Assembly: GCA_028876585.1 (NCBI GenBank)
Contig: JAGWRL010000061.1
Location: 1-16,684, forward strand
From: Pseudomonadota bacterium
GTDB lineage: Bacteria; Pseudomonadota; Alphaproteobacteria; Rhizobiales; Beijerinckiaceae
Direction: 5' to 3'
Length of the DNA: 16,684 nt
This document shows, piece by piece, positions 8,281-15,540 of this stretch. Every line of letters begins with the position of its first letter. Within the stretch, counting starts at the first letter, position 1. The translations under genes were made by a program, and so were the position numbers. Below the pieces are notes generated by a model that searched no databases, was not told where the DNA came from, and was given only the letters and a program-made list of their open reading frames with translations.

Positions 8281-9192
8281 TCAGACCGGGAAGCCGGGAA
8301 ACAGCAGCGTCTGATAAGGATCGGCGTAACGCACCCGCGACGGCCGCGCGCCGTCGAGCCCGAGCGCGCGCAGGGCTTGCGTCATCGGATGGCTCGACGG
8401 CCCCACTTGCAGCGAAAAGCCCGCCCCGTCGCCCTGCTGGAACGGCGTCAGCGCCTCGATGCGGGTGCGCAGGAGCCGGTCGCCCAGCATCGAATAGGTC
8501 GCGAAATCGGTGGGCGGCGACGGGCTCAGCGGCGCGAACACGCCTTCGAACGCCGCGATGGCCGCGCCGGCGCCATCGCGCAAATGGGTCGAAAACGCGC
8601 GCGAATCGCCGCTGATGTCGATGCCGGCGACGAATTTGGGATAGCCCCACAGCGCGCGGCCGATCCGATCGGTTTCGGCGGTGGTGACCGGCAGTTGCAA
8701 CACGAACAGCGCCGGCTCGTCGTCGCCGGGCGCGACGGCGGGCAACGACAGCGCCACTTCGTTGTAGGGCCCCAGATCGGTGTCGCGATATTCGAAACAA
8801 CCAAACAGCACGGCCGCCTCAGCGTCGTCGCCGGCCGGTTGCAATCCGAACCGTTGCAGCGCCTCGCGGGCGCGGGCGCGCTCGGTTGCAAACGTCGCGA
8901 TCAGGCAACGCGCGTCGAAATAACGGATCGGCAGGCTGCATCGCGCGCCGCCGGGCAGCACGCATCGCTGCAAATAACGGCGCGGCGCGGGTGCGGGCGG
9001 GTTCGCCGCCCTGCCCTCGGCCAAGATTTGCATGGCCAGCGCCGGCAGGTCGCAGGGGTCGAGAAAACCCGCCTGGGCGGCGGCCGGCGCCGGGACTTTG
9101 GCTTGCGGCGCAACGGGGCGGGGAAGCGGCGGCCGCGCGCGCGGGATCGCGGCGACCTGCAAATCACGTAGATATTGCAGCGGGTCGGTCAT
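8281..9192 (-). CDS. Acetoacetate decarboxylase-like protein with N-terminal extension
   Basis: This 303-residue protein resembles the acetoacetate decarboxylase (ADC) fold family. GPYNEV contains Glu145 and GYPKF contains Lys186. Their 41-residue spacing is close to that of the active-site Glu and Schiff-base Lys of characterised ADCs, so Schiff-base chemistry on a keto substrate is plausible. Family members are usually about 250 residues. Here roughly the first 50 residues are an extra Pro/Ala/Arg-rich, probably disordered segment containing LRDLQVAAIPRAR (8-20). A very similar motif sits near the N-terminus of the DUF3237 protein in the same operon. ATG 9192 is chosen because GAGAAGG precedes it by 8 nt; TTG 9237 is the alternative. 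It is the last gene of the encapsulin-type operon. True substrate unknown; ADC relatives also include decarboxylases, cyclases and aldolase-dehydratases. Confidence 0.8.
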   Translation of the reverse strand: MTDPLQYLRDLQVAAIPRARPPLPRPVAPQAKVPAPAAAQAGFLDPCDLPALAMQILAEGRAANPPAPAPRRYLQRCVLPGGARCSLPIRYFDARCLIATFATERARAREALQRFGLQPAGDDAEAAVLFGCFEYRDTDLGPYNEVALSLPAVAPGDDEPALFVLQLPVTTAETDRIGRALWGYPKFVAGIDISGDSRAFSTHLRDGAGAAIAAFEGVFAPLSPSPPTDFATYSMLGDRLLRTRIEALTPFQQGDGAGFSLQVGPSSHPMTQALRALGLDGARPSRVRYADPYQTLLFPGFPV

Positions 9193-9267
9193 CGGCGCAG
9201 CCTTCTCGGGCGGGGCGGCGCGCGCTTCGCCCCGCAAGCCTCAAGTCGCATGAAATTCCATCCGCAA

Positions 9268-12222
9268 TCACACATCGCGCCCAACCACGAAATCGACGCA
9301 GCTTCGCAGCCAGTCCAGATCCGGGCTGGGTTTGACGCCGGCGAAGGCGGCGTCCTCGAACTGGCGCGCGGCGGCTTCCGCAAACACCTTCGCCGACTTT
9401 TGCGCCCAGGCGAGGCTGCCCGCGTCCTCGATGATCTTGTGCAGGCGAAACACTTCGCTGGGCAGGCGGCGCTCGCGCGGCCGGCCGAGAAAGCCGGCGA
9501 TCCAGTCGCGGTCGCCGGCGCCGGCGTGCGCCAGCGCGTGCGTCAGCAGCAGCGTGCGCTTGCCCTCCCAGAGATCGCCATCGATCTCCTTGCCGTAACG
9601 CGCCAGGCTGCCGTTGAGGTTCAGCACGTCGTCGGTGATCTGGAACGCGAGCCCGATCAGATAGCCGAAACCGTCGAAGCGGCCGAGGTCGCGGTCCTCG
9701 CCATTGGCGACCAGCGCGCCGATCCGCATCGGATGAATGAAGCTGTACCAGGCGGTCTTTTTCAGGACGAGCCGCATGTAATCCTGCGGCCCGACGGTCA
9801 GATCGTTGTCGCGCATCCAGCCAAGCTCCATCGCCTGACCTTCGAGGGTCTCGACGATCAGATGATCGACCTCGTCGAAAATGCGCAGCGCGCCGATGGG
9901 TCCGAGCTTGTCGCCGGCGCGGCGGAACAGCCGCATGCTGAGCGCGTTCATCGCGTCGCCGGTGTTGACGGCGATCGGCACGCCGACGCGCCGGTGCATG
10001 GTGGGATGGCCGCGCCGCGTCTCGCTCTCGTCCTCGATGTCGTCATGCACGAGAAAGGCGTTGTGCAGCATTTCCAGCCCCGCCGCCGCCGGCGCCGCGT
10101 CCGCGCCGCGGCCGCCCAGCGCGCGCGCCGTGGCGATGCACAGCGCCGGGCGCAGGCCCTTGCCGGAGCGGCCGAGAAAATCTCCAACCAAACCGTAGAG
10201 ATGGCGTTGCGGCTCCCATTTCGGCACCGCCTCGGTCAACGCGTCGGCGATCATCTCGCGATACCAGACGATCCGGTCGACGAAGCCGCCGGGTCCGAGC
10301 GCCTCCTCATGGCCGGGGGCGACGCCGTAGAGACCGGCGGCCTGATCCTCGACATCGGGCGCTTCCACCAACAAGCGCTCCAGCGGCGCCTGCGCCAAGC
10401 TCGCGCTCTTGCCGGCGGCGACCGCGTCCGGCGAGGGATCGAGCACGGCGGCGACCGGCGCCAGGAACGGCGCGACGTTCTCGATCAACGGCGGCAGCAG
10501 CGCCAGCGCCCCGACGCCGCTGACGGCGCGCGCGGCGACATCAACCAGCGTCGGGTCCCACGGCAGGCCGGCCCGGAACCGCTCGGCGTCATAGAGCCGC
10601 CACGGCGCGAGCAACTCCGGCTCGTGCAACGGCCAAATTTCGCAGCGCGGCCCGGCGAAGCCCTCCCGGTCGAGCAGGCCGTTGACCGCGCGCCGCGCGG
10701 CTTCGTTGGCCCCCTCCATGGTGGCGAGATCGGTGTAGGTGCGGACATAGTCGGAGGCGAGGAACAGATTCGGCGCGCCAGTGGAAGCCTCGGGCCGCAG
10801 CGCCCAGGTGTCCACCAGATTGACCAGCAGCGGCTCCCTGTTGCGCAGGAAGCCGGGGCGCTTGCGATCGGGCTTGATGTCGGGATCGAGGAACCAGGAA
10901 TGCAGATCCTCGTCGCGCAGGATTTCTTTCTCGCTGTTGAGCGATCGCTTGAGCTGCGCCCAGGTCTCGCGCACCACCTCCTCGCGCGAACATTGCATCG
11001 CCGGCCGCCCGTTGGCGCCGGGGCTCTCCCAGTTGGAGACGTCGACCGACAGCACGCCCTTGACTTCGCGATCATCGAATTGGTCCGGCGACAGGGCGCG
11101 CCAGAACTGCACCTGGCTGATGCTGGTCAGCGCCCAGGCGGTGTCGATGTGGATGACGTGGCCGTGGCAGATCGGCAGATCGCGGGTCAGATAGAACTGA
11201 ACGCCGTTCATCCACTCGACGTTGCGCGCCAGCGCGCCGAGATGGCCGAGCCCCGGATCGGCGGCCGCCAGCCTGGCGTCAATCAGCGGCGCGATGCGTT
11301 CGATCGGCAGGCCGCAGACGTAATAATCGCCGCGCCAGATCTTGCGAACGCCGTCGTGGCGCGCAGCGACGCCGGTGATCCGGCCCTGCTCCGAGACAAT
11401 CTGCTCGACCTTGGCCTGCATGACGAATTGAACGCCGCGCTCCTCCAGATAGCTGCGCCAGGGATCGATCCAGACCAGATTGGTTGGCCCGTCGAGCACG
11501 CGATCCGTCGTTCCCGCAATCGGGTTGAGGATCGTCATCATCATCTGCACGAACATGTCGCCGACGGTGCGCGCGCTCGCCTTGTCCGCTTTGGCGGCGA
11601 CCAGCGACCGCGTGAAGCCGATGGCGAGGAATTTCTGATAGGCGGGGGAACGCTCGGCCGCGCCGATATAATCCCACCAGTCGATCAGCTCGTATTCGGC
11701 CAGCCGCCGCTCGGCGCAACTCGTGAGCAACTGCCAGAACCGCGCGCCGAAGAAGGCGAATTCCTCCGGCGTGATGTCGAGCGTCGGGCCGAACAACAGC
11801 AACACGTCGCGCAGCAATGTCCCCGCGTCGCGCGTGGTGCGCGGGAACATCGCCGGCACTTCAAACATCGGCCGGCCATATTGCGCGATGCCGACGCGGG
11901 TGGTGGGAACGAGATGATCGGCGGCCGTCCGCCCGTCGAACGACGGCGTGCGGCGCATGGTGTCGATGACGTGTTTGTAGAAGCCGGGGAAGAAGCGAAA
12001 GCCGTGCTCGCCGGGGATCTTGTCGGTGATCGAGGCGACGCCTTTGTCGACGAGTTCACGCCCGCTCGTCCCGGCGCCGTCGTCCTCGACCGGGAAGCTG
12101 CGCGCCTTGCCGCCGACGATGTCGCGCTTTTCGAGCACGACGACCTCGAAGCCGCGCTCGATCAGCTCATGCGCGGCGGTCATGCCGCCGACGCCGCTGC
12201 CCAGTACGATGACGCGGGGCAT
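9268..12222 (-). CDS. Fusion of FAD-dependent phytoene-desaturase-like oxidoreductase and polyprenyl diphosphate synthase
   Basis: This 984-residue fusion begins with an FAD Rossmann motif (GSGVGG, 8-13; Glu31 at the end of strand 2; GGKARS at 37-42) and ends its first half with TDLATMEGANEAARRA (Met502), the FAD-closing motif of phytoene-desaturase-type amine oxidases. A linker of about 100 residues follows. From about residue 650 it is a trans-isoprenyl diphosphate synthase: GKGLRP (Lys688, Arg691), first Asp-rich motif DDIEDE (Asp727-Asp731) and second motif DDVLN (864-868), where the last Asp is Asn. The second half should condense isopentenyl diphosphate with an allylic primer to a prenyl diphosphate; the first half probably oxidises, desaturates or isomerises a hydrophobic product. 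ATG 12222 lies 6 nt after the shell gene stop. No signal peptide or clear membrane anchor is seen. Chain length and product are unknown. Confidence 0.87.
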   Translation of the reverse strand: MPRVIVLGSGVGGMTAAHELIERGFEVVVLEKRDIVGGKARSFPVEDDGAGTSGRELVDKGVASITDKIPGEHGFRFFPGFYKHVIDTMRRTPSFDGRTAADHLVPTTRVGIAQYGRPMFEVPAMFPRTTRDAGTLLRDVLLLFGPTLDITPEEFAFFGARFWQLLTSCAERRLAEYELIDWWDYIGAAERSPAYQKFLAIGFTRSLVAAKADKASARTVGDMFVQMMMTILNPIAGTTDRVLDGPTNLVWIDPWRSYLEERGVQFVMQAKVEQIVSEQGRITGVAARHDGVRKIWRGDYYVCGLPIERIAPLIDARLAAADPGLGHLGALARNVEWMNGVQFYLTRDLPICHGHVIHIDTAWALTSISQVQFWRALSPDQFDDREVKGVLSVDVSNWESPGANGRPAMQCSREEVVRETWAQLKRSLNSEKEILRDEDLHSWFLDPDIKPDRKRPGFLRNREPLLVNLVDTWALRPEASTGAPNLFLASDYVRTYTDLATMEGANEAARRAVNGLLDREGFAGPRCEIWPLHEPELLAPWRLYDAERFRAGLPWDPTLVDVAARAVSGVGALALLPPLIENVAPFLAPVAAVLDPSPDAVAAGKSASLAQAPLERLLVEAPDVEDQAAGLYGVAPGHEEALGPGGFVDRIVWYREMIADALTEAVPKWEPQRHLYGLVGDFLGRSGKGLRPALCIATARALGGRGADAAPAAAGLEMLHNAFLVHDDIEDESETRRGHPTMHRRVGVPIAVNTGDAMNALSMRLFRRAGDKLGPIGALRIFDEVDHLIVETLEGQAMELGWMRDNDLTVGPQDYMRLVLKKTAWYSFIHPMRIGALVANGEDRDLGRFDGFGYLIGLAFQITDDVLNLNGSLARYGKEIDGDLWEGKRTLLLTHALAHAGAGDRDWIAGFLGRPRERRLPSEVFRLHKIIEDAGSLAWAQKSAKVFAEAAARQFEDAAFAGVKPSPDLDWLRSCVDFVVGRDV

Positions 12223-12228
12223 GGCGCG

Positions 12229-13347
12229 TTAGGACTTGTTTTCCGTCGTCGCGGCTGTCGTCGCGGCTGTCGTTGTGTCCGCCGCCGCGTCAACCGCCGT
12301 GTCAGTCGCGGCGTCAGTCGCTGTGCCAGCCGCCGTGTCGGCCGCCGCGTCAGTCGCTGTGCCAGCCGCCGGGTCAGTCGTCGTGGCAGCCGCCGTCGTC
12401 GTGTCTATCGCCGTCCCTGCCGTCCAAGCGGCAGGGGGCAGGGGCTTCTTCAGGCAAAGATTGGCGATCGCGCATTCTTCTTTTATGCGCAACGCGATTT
12501 TTTCGTGCACCCGGAACACATAGTGCGGATCGGCGGTCACCTGCAAAAAGCCGACGGATACATCCTGGGCGATCACCAGTTCGACCGGATTGGCGCCGAG
12601 CGCGATGATGAAACCCTTGTCCTCAGGCAGCGTCGAGGAGCGCAACAACGGCCCGCCGCCCAGGAACGGCAGGATGCGGTCGGACGGCAGCACCATCGAG
12701 CCGGTCGGCGTCTGCGCGTGGAGGAACAGCGTTTCGCCGAGCACGACGGCGAACGGGCCGAAATGGCCTTTGCTCTCCAAGAACCCGATCTTGGCGGAGA
12801 TTTCCTTCACCAGGTCGACGCCGGCATGATGCTTTCTCTTGGTGTCGTCGGGCTCGATCCGTTCCTTATAAAGGCCGCGATAGTCGCCGCCGCCGCTGAC
12901 GCGCCAGATATGGGGAAGGTCTTTGGTAGCTTCCTTCGTCGGAAGATAGGGTTCCTCATCGCCTTCGAGGCCGCAGATCACCACGGCGTCCTCCAGCCGC
13001 GCCAATACGTTCGCCGCGCGCCTGAACATCTCCAGCGCGCTGGTCAGATTGGGATCTCTCAACTGAGCGCCGCGAAGCTGCACCCGCACCTGCAAGGTCG
13101 TCAACTGGATGGTTTTTCTGTCGAGAACCTGCATCGTCTGCCAATCAACCGGGGGGCTCGCAGGCGGCTTATCGGGCGAATAGGTCAGCTCCCCGCCTCT
13201 GATAAAATCCGTGTCCGGCGGCAGCGGGCCGATCAGCGGCAGGAACGAGGCCGCCACGCGTGAGCGCGCCGCCTCCTTCTGCACCGCCTGCGCGACGAGC
13301 GCCCATTGCTCGTCGGTCCAAGGAACCTGCGGATCGTTGTTCGCCAT
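12229..13347 (-). CDS. Encapsulin-like (family 1, linocin-M18 type) nanocompartment shell protein with repeat tail
   Basis: This 372-residue protein aligns by eye with family 1 encapsulins. PWTDEQWALVAQAV (9-22) matches their N-terminal helix; LTTLQVRVQL then RRAANVLARLEDAVVICG (109-126) matches the ordered core with the EDxxIFxG-like element; GPFAVVLGE (197-205) matches GPYxLVxN; ELVIAQDVSVGF (256-267) followed by VFRVHEKIALRI matches the C-terminal core. Encapsulins assemble into hollow icosahedral shells of HK97 fold that enclose enzymes. Typical members have about 265-290 residues. This one has extra sequence at 130-176 and a 66-residue Ala/Thr/Asp-rich tail (307-372). ATG 13347 follows AGGGG at suitable distance and leaves 27 nt after the DUF3237 gene; TTG 13374 is the alternative. 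No membrane segment is seen. I am fairly sure of the fold family and less sure that it assembles. Confidence 0.8.
   Translation of the reverse strand: MANNDPQVPWTDEQWALVAQAVQKEAARSRVAASFLPLIGPLPPDTDFIRGGELTYSPDKPPASPPVDWQTMQVLDRKTIQLTTLQVRVQLRGAQLRDPNLTSALEMFRRAANVLARLEDAVVICGLEGDEEPYLPTKEATKDLPHIWRVSGGGDYRGLYKERIEPDDTKRKHHAGVDLVKEISAKIGFLESKGHFGPFAVVLGETLFLHAQTPTGSMVLPSDRILPFLGGGPLLRSSTLPEDKGFIIALGANPVELVIAQDVSVGFLQVTADPHYVFRVHEKIALRIKEECAIANLCLKKPLPPAAWTAGTAIDTTTAAATTTDPAAGTATDAAADTAAGTATDAATDTAVDAAADTTTAATTAATTENKS
12240..12429 (-). repeat. Degenerate 36-bp coding repeats in the shell-protein tail
   Basis: The DNA for the tail (residues 307 to about 370) is built of degenerate GCC/GTC-rich units. 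A 25-bp segment at 12311-12335 recurs exactly at 12347-12371, a period of 36 bp or 12 residues. In protein the unit is AAGTATDAAADT with variants such as AAGTATDAATDT. The composition is Ala, Thr and Asp almost only. Such tracts can change length by replication slippage in whole codons. Confidence 0.75.
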
Positions 13348-13374
13348 GACGCACCCCTGTCTGCTCTGTTCCAA

Positions 13375-14310
13375 CTATCCCAGTGATTTCGATCGCCCCG
13401 CGGCGGCGGCGTCGCCGCCCGTGTGGCGCTGTCCCACTTCAACCGCATAGACGTCGAAGACATATGACAGCGCCCGCGTGTCGACCCGGCCGACGCCAAT
13501 GCAGCGCACGCGATTGAGCCATTGCAGACCCGGCTCGCCGGTTTCAAACGTCGGCGTGACCACCAGCGGCGGCAAGCTCTCGAACTGCCCGCGCAGCGCG
13601 CGCGAATAGCCGTCGGGCCCCAGATCGAGCGTGCCTGAATAAGCCGCGTAGATGCGGGCGCCGGCCGAGGTCTCGACGCAGGCGCGCACCTCGACGATCG
13701 CCACGCCGTCGCGCCGGATGCGCATGAAATCGGCGGCGCCGGGCAGGACCACGCCTTCGACCCGCGGCCCGACGAAACGCCCCTCGTCGATCAACCAGTC
13801 GATCCGCAGGCCGTCCGGCCCCTCGCCGACGTCCTGCCGCTTGACCGTCGCCGTCAGCGAGGCGAGGAATTGGGCGGACCAATCCCAGACCGGGGCGACC
13901 GGCGGCGCGCTCGGGGCGGCCTGGGGTTGCGACATGCGCGGCGAAATCGGCTGGCCGGCGAAGCGCAGCACCGGCAGGACTTCCAGCGCTCCCGTCAGCG
14001 GTTGCGGCAGCAGCGCGCGATAGACGCGCTCGCCGGAGGTTGGCGCGCGCCATTCCGGCGCCGCCGCGATTTCCTCGACCGGGCCGCCGTCGCGGCGGAT
14101 TTCGAGCGTGACGCTGTGGCCGGGCCTCACCGGCGCGACGGCGATGCGGATGCAGGGCGGCGCCGCGTCGTCGCCGCGCCAGGCGACCTGCGACCCGTCG
14201 CGGGCGCGCAACGATCCAACCAGGTCGCGCAAGCCGCGAGGGAGAACAGAGCCGCCCGCCGGCGCTCGTTGCAGCAACGCCGATGTCGCGAGGGCTTCTG
14301 CCGAACTCAC
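13375..14310 (-). CDS. Two-domain protein with C-terminal DUF3237 domain
   Basis: This protein has about 311 residues. The second half (about residues 150-300; RIDWLIDEGRFVGPRVEG, RACVETSAGARIYAAYSG, then PTFETGEPGLQWLNRVRCIGVG) matches the DUF3237 (UPF0311) family, small beta-barrel proteins of unknown role usually about 150 residues long. The first half is a separate region rich in predicted beta strands (RIAVAPVRPGHSVTLEIRR), perhaps an Ig-like domain, joined by a Pro/Ala-rich linker. Near the N-terminus LRDLVGSLRAR (27-37) resembles a motif in the ADC-like protein. It is the first gene of the - strand operon; the shell gene begins 27 nt after its stop. GTG 14310 is preferred over TTG 14316, but neither has a strong ribosome binding site; a TAG six codons before TTG 14316 closes the frame upstream. 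No function can be assigned. Confidence 0.75.
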   Translation of the reverse strand: MSSAEALATSALLQRAPAGGSVLPRGLRDLVGSLRARDGSQVAWRGDDAAPPCIRIAVAPVRPGHSVTLEIRRDGGPVEEIAAAPEWRAPTSGERVYRALLPQPLTGALEVLPVLRFAGQPISPRMSQPQAAPSAPPVAPVWDWSAQFLASLTATVKRQDVGEGPDGLRIDWLIDEGRFVGPRVEGVVLPGAADFMRIRRDGVAIVEVRACVETSAGARIYAAYSGTLDLGPDGYSRALRGQFESLPPLVVTPTFETGEPGLQWLNRVRCIGVGRVDTRALSYVFDVYAVEVGQRHTGGDAAAAGRSKSLG

Positions 14311-14316
14311 ACGCAA

Positions 14317-14627
14317 AATCGCAACCCGTGGCTAAAAATCACTGCAATGATACCCGGATTTCGCCACATACGCCATCGCTCGGGAGCAACGCCAAACAAA
14401 CAGCGCGCACGTGTGCGACGCATCCGCGCGCGATATGCAGGAGGGCCGCAACGTCAAGGAATTCGGCCGACTCGCGCCGCCGCGCCGCCTTGCCGAGCCG
14501 CAACGGGCGCCGGGCGGCGCGAAAATAGGCGCCATTTAAAAACGCGCCCGGCTGGGGCCGCGCCGGCTCTATCTGTTTGCCAACTTCCGTTCTAATGTGC
14601 CGGCGAAAAATGGAGAAAAGCGGGACG
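14317..14627. promoter_or_regulatory. Divergent control region between the encapsulin-type operon and the RpiR-type regulator
   Basis: About 310 bp separate two divergent genes. On the - strand TATCAT (14352 down to 14347) is a reasonable -10 box some 37 nt before the DUF3237 gene start, but no good -35 box accompanies it. Upstream of the regulator, GCCGGGCG (14509-14516) and CGCCCGGC (14545-14552) are perfect 8-bp arms enclosing a 28-nt stretch with an AT-rich core and GGCGCC (14528-14533). This could be an operator for the regulator, acting on itself or on both directions. No gene-like frame is convincing here. Confidence 0.4.
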
Positions 14628-15446
14628 ATGGAGGCGCCGGGCGATTTTGAAACGCTGAAGCAGCGGCTGGTCGAGATCGAGCCGACCCTGCCCAAGCGGC
14701 TGAAACAGACCGCCGCGTTCGCGCTGCAACATCCCGACGAGATCGCGCTCGGCACCGCCTCGGGCGTGGCGCGGCGGGCGCAGGTGCAGGCCTCGACGCT
14801 GGTGCGTTTCGCGCAGGCGCTGGGCTTTGCCGGCTTCACCGAGTTGCAGGGCATCTTCCGCACCCACCTGAGCACCCGCTGGCCCGAATATCCCGAGCGG
14901 CTGAAGGCGCTGCACGCCCGCGCCCCCGACCCCGGCGATCCGATGAGCCTGCTGATCGGCTTTTCCGATTCCGCCGCGCGCTCGGCGGCGGCGCTGCGGG
15001 CGCAGATCGACGCCGACGCGCTGCAGGCGGCGGTGACGCTGCTGGCGCAGGCGCGCGTGGTGTTCCTGCTGGCGCAGCGGCGTTCGTTTTCGGTCGCCCA
15101 TTATCTCGCTTACGCCTTCGCCCAGCTCGGCGCGCCGGCTTTGCTGGTCGACGACGTCGGCGGGCTGGGGCGCGAGCAGCTCGCGCTCGCCGGGCCGCAG
15201 GACGCGGCGCTGGCGATCAGCTTCGCGCCCTATTCCCCCGTCACCTTGTCGCTGGTCGAGGGCGCGCGCGCGCGCGGGACCAAGATCGTCGCCATCACCG
15301 ACAGCGCGCTGTCGCCGCTCGCCGCGCTCGCCGACCGGCGGCTGGAGGTGATCGAGAGCGATTTCGCCGCCTTCCGCTCGCTCAGCGCCACCTTCTGCCT
15401 CGCCATGACGCTGGCCGTCGCGGTCGCCGAACAGCGGGGGCGCTAG
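14628..15446 (+). CDS. RpiR-family transcriptional regulator (HTH plus SIS domain), possibly IolR-like
   Basis: This protein has about 272 residues. An N-terminal RpiR-type helix-turn-helix (about 5-80; LKQRLVEIEPTLPKRLKQTAAF, then ASTLVRFAQALGFAGFTELQ) is followed by a sugar-isomerase SIS domain (about 110-260; ARVVFLLAQRRSFSVAHYLAYAF, then AALAISFAPYSPVTLSLVEGA). RpiR proteins bind DNA as dimers and sense phosphosugars through SIS; in rhizobia the inositol repressor IolR is of this family, so control of the nearby iol and transporter genes is plausible. It is also divergent from the encapsulin-type operon and could control that instead. ATG 14628 is preferred, with GGAG 12 nt upstream; ATG 14610 or TTG 14577 would lengthen it slightly. 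A GC-rich hairpin follows its stop. Confidence 0.85.
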   Translation: MEAPGDFETLKQRLVEIEPTLPKRLKQTAAFALQHPDEIALGTASGVARRAQVQASTLVRFAQALGFAGFTELQGIFRTHLSTRWPEYPERLKALHARAPDPGDPMSLLIGFSDSAARSAAALRAQIDADALQAAVTLLAQARVVFLLAQRRSFSVAHYLAYAFAQLGAPALLVDDVGGLGREQLALAGPQDAALAISFAPYSPVTLSLVEGARARGTKIVAITDSALSPLAALADRRLEVIESDFAAFRSLSATFCLAMTLAVAVAEQRGR

Positions 15447-15447
15447 G

Positions 15448-15498
15448 GGCTCGCAGGGAGACCGCCGGCGCGCCGGCGGCGGGGCCGGGCAGCGAGCC
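15448..15498 (+). terminator. Nested GC-rich hairpin after the RpiR-type gene
   Basis: GGCTCGC (15448-15454) pairs with GCGAGCC (15492-15498), and inside lies an 18-nt perfect palindrome (15462-15479) that folds as a 7-bp GC stem with loop CGCG. It starts 2 nt after the stop. No T-tract follows, so intrinsic termination is uncertain, but the position suits a 3'-end structure. Confidence 0.45.
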
Positions 15499-15540
15499 GG
15501 CGCGGCTATTCGGTGGGTCAAAATTCAAAACATTCGGAAC

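Noticed and set aside
8281..12222. Classical C-terminal GSL-type cargo-loading peptides on the ADC-like protein or the fusion enzyme
   Set aside because: The C-termini (LLFPGFPV and FVVGRDV) do not contain such a motif; only N-terminal candidates remain.
12240..12429. CRISPR array or non-coding tandem repeat
   Set aside because: The repeats are degenerate, stay in codon frame, have no unique spacers and encode the tail of the shell-like protein.
9175..13263. A 1362-codon open frame on the + strand opposite the shell operon
   Set aside because: It mirrors the - strand genes in a GC-rich region where stops are rare, its product is Arg/Gln-rich with no recognisable domain, and the - strand frames have clear motifs.
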